Shown here: one piece after another, positions 52,750-64,000 of the stretch
Layout of the letters: each line of letters starts with the position of its first letter
How positions within the stretch are numbered: the first letter of the stretch is position 1
Assembly (NCBI GenBank): GCA_009617715.1
Contig: VTFK01000151.1
Coordinates: 310,001-374,000, forward strand
Source: Plectrocnemia conspersa
Lineage: Eukaryota > Arthropoda > Insecta > Trichoptera > Polycentropodidae
Direction of reading: 5' to 3'
Length of the DNA: 64,000 nucleotides
Notes under the pieces: generated by a model
What the model was told of the DNA's origin: nothing
What the model saw: only the letters and a program-made list of their open reading frames with translations
Databases searched by the model: none
Translations under genes and position numbers: made by a program

Positions 52750-55380
52750 CATTTTAGAACTACCAATAAACCATATATTTGCTAACAGTACTTACGAGAA
52801 AACCAGTGTTTATTTTAAAAGCAGTTTTTATTACTTTTTCACCTGTTTTTAAATAAAACAAAAAGTATTCTATATGCTTTTTATTTATATTAAATTCAGT
52901 AACCTAATTTAAAACAAAATTAATGACAACGCTAACATACCAACCTAATAATTTATATCATTGTACACATACTTATTGCCTTCTTATGCATTACAATAAT
53001 ATTAAAATAATGTAAATAAATTGCAAGTATTTAATACACTATGTAAAAAAAAATATTGGACACAAAAAATTCAATCGTATCAATCGCTTGTTTTTATCTA
53101 TAAATGTTAATTTTGAGTTATAGAATATTCTAATAAATTATATTTATATAAATATTATATTTATTTGATATTATTTATTAATTACCTTAAACTAGTTTTA
53201 CCCTATTTTTGCTGAGACTTTTACAATAAAATCTAAAAATCAATGTGTTACCTGATACATAAATATGTGCTTAGAATATATTTATAATAATCTGCCCCTT
53301 AAACAAATACCCTACAGTTCATTAAATATGTATCCGTTCTTCCCTTAATAATGACGTCAAATCCAGTAATTACAATATCACTAAAGAAGCAAATCATGTT
53401 TCAGCAACAGAGGATTAAAGCTCTAAATTAATATCATATTTTTTTTATAAGTAAAATTTAATTACCTGCTATTAAAACCGCATAAAATATAATACATAGC
53501 ACTTATATGAATGCATTATTCTGTTAAGATAAACTATATTATCAAATTTTGTCATAAATATTGAATTATAATGACTATTTTTGACCAAAGTATTGTTTTT
53601 TTTTATTAAATCGGTTTAAATTATGTATTTTTTTTTTAAATATTTCAATATAACAATATTAATTATATACATGCTTTAAAATAAAATTCACTATTAGTTT
53701 TAACTATATTTTCGTTAATATTTCTTTTAAGCAAGCCACTAATACGCTATTTCATCTGTACATTATTTGGACAAAAAAACATAAGCTTTTTCCAATGTTA
53801 TTGCACCTCAACGATTATTGATAGTCTTTACATTTTAATATTTGTTCTTAAAATATTATTTAAATTTAATAACTGGTGAACTACTTACTTTAATTTGTAA
53901 TTTTTAAAGTACTTTAAAACCTAAAATTATAATAATACAATTTTTAAATATTCAATATACATTTATTATTTTTAGCAAATCCGTAATTATTACTATAAAT
54001 AAAATATATTTATGTATATTATTTATATTCTTAAATAAATTTAAACAACAATAAAGCTATATTAATTTAAGCTCCTGCAATAGTACGATATCTTCCTAGC
54101 TAATGGCTTTACTAAAACTACAAAGTCAGCTTAATATTGTTGATATTGTTGTTTAAGATTTAGAATGTAATTTAGGAATATATAATATTTGATATAACCT
54201 TAAGCACGTTTAAGTGTATTTTTATTTGTATTTATGACCCATATCAAATTTATTTTTTAAGAGATTGTTTATAGTAATAGTCGTCTAGCCACAACTAATT
54301 GTTAAAATAAACATAATATTTGGTAAATATTTTTTTATATGATTGAAAAACAAAGTTCAAAATATTATATTATTAAAGTTGAAATGGCGTACTTCTAAAA
54401 TATTTTTATTGCCCTGTAAATAAAATAATTTACTACAAGTTGTTTTTTAATGTAGTTTATATGATATTCTCTAATATTTATTGTGATATTTTTATTAAAA
54501 TAACGTTATAAAATGCAGAAAGTTACATTGATAACATCTGTACAATTTCGCAACTCAATTCCATGTGTGAATAATATATGAAATTACAGCTGAAGGCAAT
54601 AAGAAAATTATCATAAAATCCATAGCATTAACCCAATCACCGGTATAAACCGTAATAACACGGTAGATATAGTTCAAGTGTTCTTTTCTTCAATCTCGAT
54701 TAAAAGCACACTATACAAATGGTTTAATTTGAGAGCACAGCTTATATCCTCGGGTTCAATAAAATTTAACTGGTATGAATATATTATTATGATCGATAAA
54801 AATATATTTTTCTCAAAAAGTTTTTAAAGACTAGAACAATCGAGCTTCGCAAAATTATTGAATGTTATTTTTTAAACATTTTTTATGGCCCATAAAGTAT
54901 CAGATAGTCTACTCTTTTTTCACCTGAAAAACGTTTACAGTTAGAGAAACTTTTTTCGAAAACAAACACAATATATTCGGCGCCTTTTTAACATTTGCTC
55001 CGCCGAAGTAAACTTTTAATACGGCTTATTTTCCAAGAAAGCGTGAAAAAGTAATATTCTTTCAAGGACGACATAAGATATTTTTATGGTGTCTGACAAT
55101 GTGAAGAATATCGTTTCAAAATGGCATTGTGTCATTGAGAAGTGGGCGGAATAATGTCCATAAATATATTACATAACATATATAAAATATCATTCGTTTA
55201 CTGCTTATGATTATTATTATTGGTCTTCTTAAGAACAGATGTTAAACAACTTAACAATTATTATATATTTAGTATAAATTTATTTTAAGCATGTTTATGT
55301 CTCGTACTGTTATGTTATTTTTAATTCATATTTACATAAGTATATTTCAAGTTTTTTCTCAAAGTCCCTAATAATTGACT
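52750..55380. other. AT-rich non-coding stretch
   Basis: Nothing gene-like is visible. It is mostly low-complexity A+T. A modestly richer patch at 54540-55150 contains no open frame of note. Confidence 0.4.
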
Positions 55381-55383
55381 TAA

Positions 55384-55690
55384 AAGACCTGAGCTCAAAT
55401 CTCATATTAACCTAAGTATATTTTTATTTTCTATCGTGTCTGGGAGATCGCAGTGAATAATATATATTATTTATAAAAAAACTTATTGCTACATATATAA
55501 ATAGAAAATAAATAAAAAATAATATAAAAATATTTAGATAGAATTATAAATTATATTGATTTAAATAGATTTTTCCTAATCTCACGGATGGATATATTGA
55601 TGATTAATTAAAATCGAGCTTGGTTGTACATATTATATATTAATAGTTCTCTAATAATAAGCTACTTTAGCTCATAGCATATATCTTGTA
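55384..55690 (+). repeat. Dispersed SINE-like repeat, family 2, copy 3
   Basis: GTGTCTGGGAGATCGCAGTG at 55436 matches the cores at 360 and 19611. A B-box-like GAGCTCAAATCTC lies about 45 bases upstream, in the same relative place as GGTTTTAATCC in copy 2. The tail is AT-rich and its end is uncertain. Confidence 0.45.
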
Positions 55691-55699
55691 TCTATGTAT

Positions 55700-58600
55700 T
55701 GAAAAAAAAATAAACAAATAGTGTTTGCTTGCATGTTAAACATACAAAAAAAATATTATCAAGCGAAGCTTTTTTAAAATCATATTTTTAAACAAAGACG
55801 CTTTACAAACAAATCTTCAAGAGAATTCATATTATAAAAACACTCATAATAATGACAAAAAAAAACTTATCTCAAGCTCTTAAAGTGTGCTGCAATAAAC
55901 AAAACACATCAATGCAAAATATCGTGTTAAACTTCCTTTTAGTGTATTCTTTCTTCTGTAGTCAAAGGTTCACAAAATATCATAAAAATTTAACTTTTTT
56001 TAATTACGGTTTTCAAACATTCTAATTAAAATTATACTACGACCTAGAAACCACACAGTTTAAAACTAAGTCTCTCTTAATGTTTTATTCAAATTGCTAT
56101 TTTTTTATTTGAGCGAAAAAGGCAGGTATTGCAATATCAAAAAATACATTTCGCAGTTTCCCGTATCAATATTTATTCACTATAATGATTGCCTTCCGCT
56201 ACCCTAATAATTTCTCATCCCCATTTCTCATCTTGACAGATGCCCAAAACACAGCCACACACATATCATATGTATAAAACACACATACTTTTATTTTCTC
56301 ATACACAAGAGCGACACACACGCTCCGTTAAATTTCATCCTCCGCCTACCCCGTAACATAATTTCATTTGGCCAATAAATTAAAAAAAGTGTATGTTCTT
56401 TTTTATAATAATATACTACATTACATTACAAATGAGCATTACACATTCTGGCGTTGCTCATAATGGCTTTAGTATGTAAATTCAGCGGTGTAATGAATTT
56501 TGCTTCAGAATCGGAATGCTCCATATTATACCGAAGATGGATTAAATAGTGGAGTATAATATTTTCATACTTCTACCCAATCCCTAACCAATAATTGATA
56601 CCCTATAAAATCATGGTTGAAATTACAATTACACTATTATGTAAATTCAATTCGATGATAACATTTGCATAATAAGATTTTGATTATTTCTTAATAGCAT
56701 TTAGTACCACTATTTAAACTGTACAACAATATTTTTACACAAATATGATTTTATAATGCCTTAATTTTTGATAAATATATTACATTTTTATTGATCAACA
56801 TTTTTACTTTATCGAAATATTATAAAATAAAATTTGCTCGAAACCAATTTTAAAATTAAATAAATATATACTAAATTAGGTTTTGAAATAATATGTCAAA
56901 ATATAAAAAAATAGTAGATCAAAAACACAGGTTTCGTCCGTGTCGTTCAATGGCAACTTACCTCTTCTGCCAATCGTAGCCGATTTAAAAATTAATGTCA
57001 TTATAATCTATATATACAGATATTAAGATATTATTTGACAAAGTTTGTCATGCATGTTAGCTTATTTTGAGAAAACCTTTTTAAATCATAAGAGTCAGAT
57101 TTGTAATAAAAATAAAATAAATAAATAATAAAACATGTTTACTTTATCAACATAAGACATTCATATCACAAGGATTTATATGCTCAAACCAGTTGATTTT
57201 TCTCCTTATTCCTTATTCCTTATTATATTGATATTGCACTAAGTCGGCAACATGGCTTCTTTTGAACTTCAGAGTTATCTTAATACTTGCCCTTGACTGG
57301 CGGGAGATAAATAAAGCCTCTTATCGACGTATTTGATTGGCAGTAGAGTCTTGTAATACTGAATTTTTGGCGATATTAAAAAGGTGCGGTAGCAACACAA
57401 CCTTTTCAAGAAAGTTATATTTATAAATATAGGAGTCTCGGCGCTCATTATGTTGTTCGCAAAGTTGTCAGTCTGTTAAAGCCGTGTTCTCTGTGGGTTA
57501 ATTGTATGTTAATTCCCTTATAGAAACGCACACGCTTCCTTGGGGTTGGTACGCGTGTCGCGTTAACCCTGTTTATTGGCTCTGTCGGTTATTGAGTACG
57601 TGGGAACCATGTTTACTTTACAAATACAAAACTAATAAACTAGTGCCAGGCCTACAAACTCAATTTGTGTTTGTCTGCGTCTTGCCGAAGGTTTCAATTA
57701 CAACCATCTTAATTGGCATAGGTCGTTTCAGATCATTTTATAAAAAATAAATTAGTTTGCCGATTCGAAAATGTGGTATTTCCGCACCCTTAGCTCGAAA
57801 ACTTTTAAGATTATCTTTGAGATAGGTCGCAAGTTTCAATGTTTACGTTGTTTGCGGTTGTCTATGGTATCAGATAGAAACTATTCAAATGGCTTAAATC
57901 AGATAGTTTCATCTCGAAGCCCGATGAAAATTTAAACTCACCACATACGAAAGTCTTGCATTGCAATGAAAGTTACAGTTATTTATCCTTTAGAATCAGG
58001 AGAAACCACACGTCTCTTTCAATTCTCAATCATATGGCTCAAAAGTTTTTGAAACTGTTAATGGATACCTATAATAATAGCTCTTGATAAAGTGTTTAAG
58101 TAGAGTTTCTTAAGAAAGTGATTAAAACAGCAATGAAAAAAATTATAAAAACATCTGTTCCAGCTTTCAATCATCTAGCATGGAAGTTGCTTAAAAACAT
58201 ATTCAAAATCTCTCTGTGCGTTTACGAAAAGTATCATTGACTGTTTAAATCATATCGATATATATTTTCCGTAAAACTTTGTAAAGCACTATTTATAAAC
58301 AGCCCTAATATTTAGCGGATAAAAAAGAGAAATTTAAAAAGCTGTGTGAAATGAGATTTATTGAACTCACGTGAATAAAAGCAGGTAGCACAATTTGACC
58401 TTTGACAAAATATGAGTTCCTATAGGCAAAAAGGCATTTTCAATGAAATTTTGCAAATATTAAAATATGTTTACACAAATGGTTTAAAAACATTTTATTC
58501 CACTTAGAAGCAAGTTTTTATAAAAAAAATTGTATCAAATTTTTAATTTCTGTTATTATATTATTTTTTTTATTTTAACAATTCACACTAGGCTACTTTC

Positions 58601-58720
58601 AAAAATAGATTGCAATCATTTGCAAAAAAAAGCCCATGGTAACTTTAGTGTATACTACCTAAATAGGTCTGGCATCAAAAGGGTTGAACACAAATAAATA
58701 AATTACTATTATTTTATTAT
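55700..58720. other. Non-coding stretch with an island at 57.2-57.8 kb
   Basis: No gene is recognised. 57200-57760 is GC-richer. It contains TATAAATA near 57421 followed by TCAGT at 57469, a weak promoter-like arrangement, then an 82-codon frame (57502-57750, containing LIETHTLPWGWYACRVNP). The frame resembles no known family. 56230-56350 is CA-rich. Conserved regulatory DNA or an unrecognised gene end are both possible. Confidence 0.3.
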
Positions 58721-58724
58721 TTTT

Positions 58725-59060
58725 ATTAAGTCTTCCGTTGTAAACCGACAGGCGTAGGCCCAATGTAAATCTGTATCAACTGAGTAAGTCAATCAAATGT
58801 AATGAATATCTACTAGTAATTATTAACCAACAGACTAAAAGTCTGAGAATCAGTGACATCTATATTGATAATTATAAATTATTATGTGTCATATAATTTA
58901 TAACCAATAGATGTCACTGCAGCTAGAGCTGTTTTTTTTTTTATTAAAAGTGCATTTATTTTAAATAAAAATCGAGTGCCGCTGCCGGGGCCCGAACCTG
59001 TAACCTCAGAGTTATTAGTCTGAGACGTTACGGATTACGCTATTTATTCCGTCCTTAAAT
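58725..59060 (-). repeat. tRNA-derived SINE, family 1, copy C (3'-truncated)
   Basis: Reading the minus strand, ATTTAAGGACGGAATAAATA begins the copy, four extra bases (TAAA) interrupt the head, and a B box GGTTCGGGCCCC follows. The body carries AGTGACATCTAT and its inverse AATAGATGTCACT around a central AT tract, then CATTGGGCCTACGCCTGTC. The GC-rich 3' block seen in copies A and B is missing or unrecognisable. The internal palindrome is better paired here than in copy A. Confidence 0.75.
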
Positions 59061-60088
59061 TAGTTTTATAAGAACCGTTTAGCAATTCATTTGATTCAGG
59101 CTAATTTTGTTGCAACGGTTATGGATGGTCCTGACAATAAGTGACGCAGTATTATTTTTCGAAAAAAATTCTTAAAACTTACCACAATTTTTTCACAGTG
59201 TAATATTTTACAATTGTTTTTACAAAAAGTTTCTTAACATTACGTGCGATTTTTAGCCGTACAACGATGTATACACCGTTTTTTATTGAAAACCATTGAT
59301 TTATTTATAAAGCTAAAAATACCTACATATACGGGTTAAAAGCGCCATAAACCATTATCTCAAACGACTTTACGCGTAATAACATGACATACGAGCGATG
59401 CCCGCGCCCGCGATCTTCCAGTCCCTACCAACGTACGTAGTGGGGGTAAAGCAGTGAATATAACGCTGTACTATAACTGGATTAAACTCATTAAACTTGC
59501 CCACGCTTCGACGTTTGAGCCATTACGTCGTACTAATAATTTTTATAAAATTGTTGAAAATACAAAAAAGTAACAATGACCATATAGATTGTATATATAT
59601 ATATTGTATATATACGAGACTAAAATTATAGTGTTTGTTTTATGTCAATAAAATATTTAAGCTTAATTATCTGTGCAGTGGGAATTTTAGTTTTTTATTT
59701 TAAATTATTTTTACTTAAAAAATCATGCATATTTTTTAATAATATTTTCTCAAAACTTAACATTTTACTTTTTACACAATCATGGAACTGGGATTTTTAC
59801 TTGACTGGTGTAGTGGATCTTGTATAATTTTGCATAAAAAACGACCCTTAAACAAATGCCTTTTATTTAGACAATATTTAAATAATAACGTGAGATAAGA
59901 ACACTCAGAATTATAAATCGCCATAGACTTTCAAAAATATAAAAAGTTTTTACCTTTTCGAAAGACCTTGTGAAATTACATTAAATTATGTTTAAACATA
60001 GAGCATTGTTTTTAATATACCATATGACAAGTCAATTGCGCGGTTAAAAATTTTTATTTGAAAGACCTTTATTTGCGTCAAGGGACAG
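59061..60088. other. Non-coding stretch
   Basis: No gene is recognised. A GC-rich patch at 59390-59530 (CGATGCCCGCGCCCGCGATC) has no partner repeat. The 61-codon frame at 59642-59827 is Phe/Leu-rich and unconvincing. Confidence 0.35.
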
Positions 60089-60146
60089 TATTAGCACCAC
60101 ATTATCTATCCTGTATATATTAGCACCACATTATCTATCCTATATA
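60089..60146. repeat. 29-bp tandem duplication
   Basis: A block containing TAGCACCACATTATCTATCC is repeated head to tail with a 29-base period and almost no divergence, so the duplication looks recent. Confidence 0.85.
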
Positions 60147-60719
60147 CATGCCATATTGATCAATTAGTCAAAATGAACCCGTCCACCATTCGTCAAAGCA
60201 ACTATCAGAAAGCATATAAAAGATATAGGAAACAGACACATACACTCGCTTATTCGTTATAACCTTTGCTATGTCAACGATCTACTTAACCACTACGATT
60301 TATCTGGGCTCGCTTGTAAAAAATCATATTGTCAAGACCCTAATTGTTGTAAGACAAATAATGTCATTAAATGATTTGAAAGATTTCGAAGAAACTGACA
60401 AAACTATTACTTAATTATTCAAAATAATGAATGAAATTAAATTTTATTTTAACAGTAAGGATATTTATAAATTAAATGAACTATTGTCAAATCAAAACTT
60501 ATGAACTTATAATTAAATAAAAACAAGAGCTAGATAAATATTTCCTGAGTTATTTATATAAAAAAATTTTGGACTTCACTTTATTGAATTAAATATATTT
60601 ATTCTATATTGTTTATATATTTATTAGTATAGTGCTTATGTAGATATTAATTTTTATATAAAAGTTTATTGTATTATATCATATTTATTATATCTAAGAA
60701 AAAATCTTGACAAAAACTT

Positions 60720-61885
60720 CTCCGCCATTTTGGCGCTCGATATCTCTTCTTATCACAAAAAAAATGACGTTGCGTCATGCTTAAGTCTCAATTTTTTAAC
60801 TTGACATTTTCTTTGAGATAAAAAACACACGTATACAAAATAATTAAATACACCTCGAGGCTGAGAGAGATGTTAAATAAAGCGATTAATTTAGTTTGCG
60901 ATGCAAAATTCAATTTGTTTCCAATTTGTCTCGGATATTTAAACACGGCGATTTGGAAACAGTGTTATCTTTTTTAACTCCGTTGGCCAAACAGGCAAAA
61001 AAGTGATTGATGCTTCTAAACGAGAAGAGCTTAAGAGATTAAACGTCATTATATAACATTTATATTTATGGCCGAAAAGAGCCACCCTTTTTCTTGTGGG
61101 TGTGGATAACTACCCCTTTTCACTCGGTCACCAAAGTGGACGGGTAATTCCGATCGCTTAACAACGCTGTAAAATATTTTTGTACTTTTCCGGAGTGTAG
61201 TAAAAAATCGTAAAACTTCGCGTTACGAGCGAATTATGGACATGCAATTCGCAAACGACGCGAATAAACATAGCTCTAGTTCGCGTTTAATGTTTGACAT
61301 CCGCCATTTTATATACCGAATAATATACCTTTATGTCTTTAACTATTTGAAAGCTCAGTAAGAGTAATGAACATTTTAATGATGAACGTAAATTAAATTT
61401 ATAAAATTATTTTGCGATTTACGATCGCCACATTAAAAGCTTACTTGGTGAAGCGTTAGTCGTAACAGTTTATAAATTCAGTTTAATAACTTTTACATCT
61501 ATATGTAATTAGGAACAATTATTATTTTATATTACAAATATTATTTAGCTAAAAAAATTCTATGAACAAGTTATATTCACAAACCACTCAAATATTATAT
61601 TATTAATTTTAAACGAATTTTTATTTTATTATATTTTGAACCCCGTCTTCATTAAAATTACTTAAGCACTTAAAAGTTACTCGTAGTACTTAAATTATAA
61701 TAAATTAATTAATCAAAACGCTTGGAATAATTTTATTTTTTTGGTTATAACCACTACGAAAATGTTTACATAAAATGAATTTAATTTATTATTATGAAGC
61801 GGATGAAAAATTCGTAAACAATAGATATTGTTACCGCGAGATGATTAATCGACGCATAATCAAGATGGCGGATGCCATAAATGAC
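60720..61885. promoter_or_regulatory. Cluster of Pho-like and GAGA-like sites
   Basis: GCCATTTT occurs at 60724 and 61303, and its variant GCCATCTT (minus strand) at 61862-61869. A further GCCAT lies at 61874. GAGAGAGA lies at 60863-60870. Pleiohomeotic (GCCATHWY) and GAGA factor motifs are found in insect Polycomb response elements. Part of the region (60720-61330) is also GC-richer than its surroundings. A regulatory role is inference from motif density only. Confidence 0.2.
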
Positions 61886-61889
61886 ACTA

Positions 61890-62800
61890 ATCGCTAACTT
61901 TGTGTCAGTTTGTTTGATTTATTTTTAAGCAGTATTAAGGAACCTAATTTAAACTATTTCGCTTATGTTTTTCCGCAAAGTGTCAAACTCAAATTTAATA
62001 ATAATATAAATATATGTTTTTTAATAGTTTTTTTGTTTAGTAAAATTCTTCGAGTATATTTTCGGATGTCTGTGGCGATTTCTAATTATATGTGTACTTT
62101 AATCATAGCGCCTAAAAAAATCTAACAATATAAAATCAGTCTAGTAAAAATTTTATAAAAAATAAAATAGAAAATACCGTTAAATATTACACAAAATTAA
62201 AAAATATATGTATGATTTTTTACCAACGAATAATATTAAATAAAAAACCTAAAAATTTCTTTATTGATTTGTCATTTAATATTTACCACAATACTGAATC
62301 ATTTTTCTTTGCTTTCATTTATCTCTCAAACGATTAAGAGCGATGTAGCACGTTTTCCAATTTGATCGAACCGAAATTTCTTGTCAAAACTCCCTAATCT
62401 CCAAAAAGCACTCTCGTCTAATTTTGTATTTACTCAATATCCACCTTTCCTTCTTTGGTCGACTTTTCTAGGGCTCTTTGCTTCTTCTTAAAACAAAAAG
62501 TCAGACAACGGGCACATCTGGGTTGATTTTATAAAAATATAATAAGAAACCATGTAACATACGCCACTGCAAAAGACGTGGCTTTGCATAAAATTCTAAT
62601 AAATCAAACGACATTTTTCATTCAAATTTTTTTCAGCTCAAGAGTATCTATCTATGTGATACGAATTTTAATAACGATTATAAATGTATAAGTACTACCT
62701 TTATAATATTTTTTTAATACATATACATATCTGATATTATAAAGTTTAAAAGAAACAATAAAGTTAATTATAACATTAATGTAAAATACTAAAATAGAAT
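61890..62800. other. AT-rich non-coding stretch
   Basis: No gene is recognised. 62330-62520 is slightly richer. An acceptor-like ATTTTTTTCAG at 62636 is followed by early stops in all frames. Confidence 0.4.
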
Positions 62801-62806
62801 ATTTGT

Positions 62807-62861
62807 ATGTTTGAGTTAAAATATATATTATCATAGATAATATATATTTTATCTCAAACAT
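62807..62861. repeat. 25-bp-arm hairpin, 5-base loop
   Basis: 62807-62831 (ATGTTTGAGTTAAAATATAT and on) pairs with 62837-62861 at 24 of 25 positions, around the loop CATAG. The outermost dozen bases are not simple AT repeat, so the symmetry is not just low complexity. It could be a microRNA-like precursor, a foldback relic or a cruciform-prone site. Confidence 0.75.
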
Positions 62862-62869
62862 GCGGTTTA

Positions 62870-64000
62870 TAATATATATTAATGATATAATTATAACATT
62901 TTAATTTATTGCATAGGTAACAATGTTAAAGAAGTTATAGATAACTTAAATATTGAATTAAGTATAATAGAAATATGATTAAAAAATAAGGGACTGGAAT
63001 TAAATATAAGTTTATTAGTTATTATTATATGTTGGATAATTATATAAAATAGGTAATTCTATTACTGGAATATTTAGGAATAATTGTAGATAAAAAAATT
63101 AAGAAACATTTTAATTACATATTAAAATCTAGGATGAGAAATTAATGTCTAATAAAATACAAAAAACGATGTCGCAAAAATTACTAAATAGTTATTTAAT
63201 AAAAAATAAAGATGCACACACAAAGATTTAATACTGAAAATATAGACAATTTAAGGATAGTTAGGTTTAAGGAAAATGAGTACGGCCAGAGAAATGTAAT
63301 TTTGTATATGACATAAGCATTAAATAATAAATTAAATGAATAAAGTATTTTTCACACTATGTTTATGTTAGTATTAAATTTTTCTTAATATTGTTTAGTG
63401 TATAAACAATTAGCTATATAAGCTAAATAAATTAATAAAATAAAATATATTGAATAAATAAATAGATATCAGATATGTAATAATGTAAATACCTTATCCT
63501 TTATTATTAGTATATTATTATATTAATATACTCAATGTATTTTTTAAATAAAATATTTCACTCTTTTCATTAAATAACTAACTAATAAAAAAAAATTATA
63601 TTGAGCATAATGATAGTATCACATAAAAGTTTACTGCCCTAAATAATAATGTTTTGTAGCTGCTTCAATTAATAATGAGTGTGTGTATGAGAGAAAAAAA
63701 TAAGTTCTTGCAAACCCTGTCATGTGATTTCTGCGAGCAGCTTTGACAAATATGGAAAATGTTTATTTTTATCAATTATATGTTAAGTTAAATTTCGCCC
63801 CATAAATAAATTATACGTGTAAATTTTTACAGAATAACTATTTCTAAATAAGTTTATTATTTAGTGGTTATATAATTTCTTACTTAAATAAATAGAAACA
63901 ATCTTAAGCATTAAATATTATATTTTAACCGCACGTTTTAAATAGTATAAATATATTTTTCAGTGATAATAAATTATTTTACAGTAAAAACATTTACTGA
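62870..64000. other. AT-rich non-coding stretch
   Basis: Extremely AT-rich, with no gene, repeat family or GC-rich island recognised. Confidence 0.4.

Noticed and set aside
57502..57750. 82-codon frame with a TATA-like site upstream
   Set aside because: No family is recognised, the residue mix is odd, and the TATA to start spacing is loose. Kept only as part of the island description.

Overview
This 64 kb window is A+T-rich (about three quarters A+T by eye) eukaryotic nuclear DNA. It has no long open reading frame: the longest is 153 codons, and it belongs to a broken transposase. Several degenerate animal-type DNA transposons (mariner, three hAT types, pogo/Tigger-like) and tRNA-derived SINEs, together with the base composition, suggest an arthropod, most likely an insect. 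I cannot narrow it further. There are no bacterial-style operons, ribosome binding sites, CRISPR arrays, rRNA genes or convincing tRNA genes. The window reads as an intergenic desert or a very long intron.

Region by region. 0-4 kb: a SINE-like repeat copy, a relic of a hAT transposase C-terminus (1035-1215), a non-autonomous hAT element with an imperfect 8-bp target duplication (2133-3201) that carries a nested foldback, and a reverse-oriented tRNA-derived SINE. 4.2-4.7 kb: a small GC-rich island with a TATA box, the best promoter candidate. 7.6-9.4 kb: a pogo/Tigger-like MITE and a second SINE copy. 16.8-18.1 kb: a complete but frameshifted mariner with matching terminal repeats. 23-32 kb: several hairpins, short duplications, a small hAT MITE and a candidate spliced exon. 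36-41 kb: two local repeat arrays and another pogo-type MITE. 45-50.4 kb: two hAT elements with perfect 8-bp target duplications and decayed transposases. 52 kb: a scrambled mariner relic. 55-62 kb: further repeat copies, a third SINE and a cluster of Pho-like motifs. 62.8 kb: a strong 25-bp-arm hairpin.

Between these lie islands of higher G+C (about 21.4-22.0, 30.6-31.0, 34.9-35.2, 39.0-39.5, 51.4-52.0, 57.2-57.8 and 60.7-61.3 kb). They look like candidate conserved non-coding or regulatory DNA, but this cannot be shown without comparison to relatives. No multi-gene system is present. The most distinctive items are the SINE family with its conserved internal palindrome, the hAT insertions with readable target duplications, and the hairpins at 29.5 and 62.8 kb.
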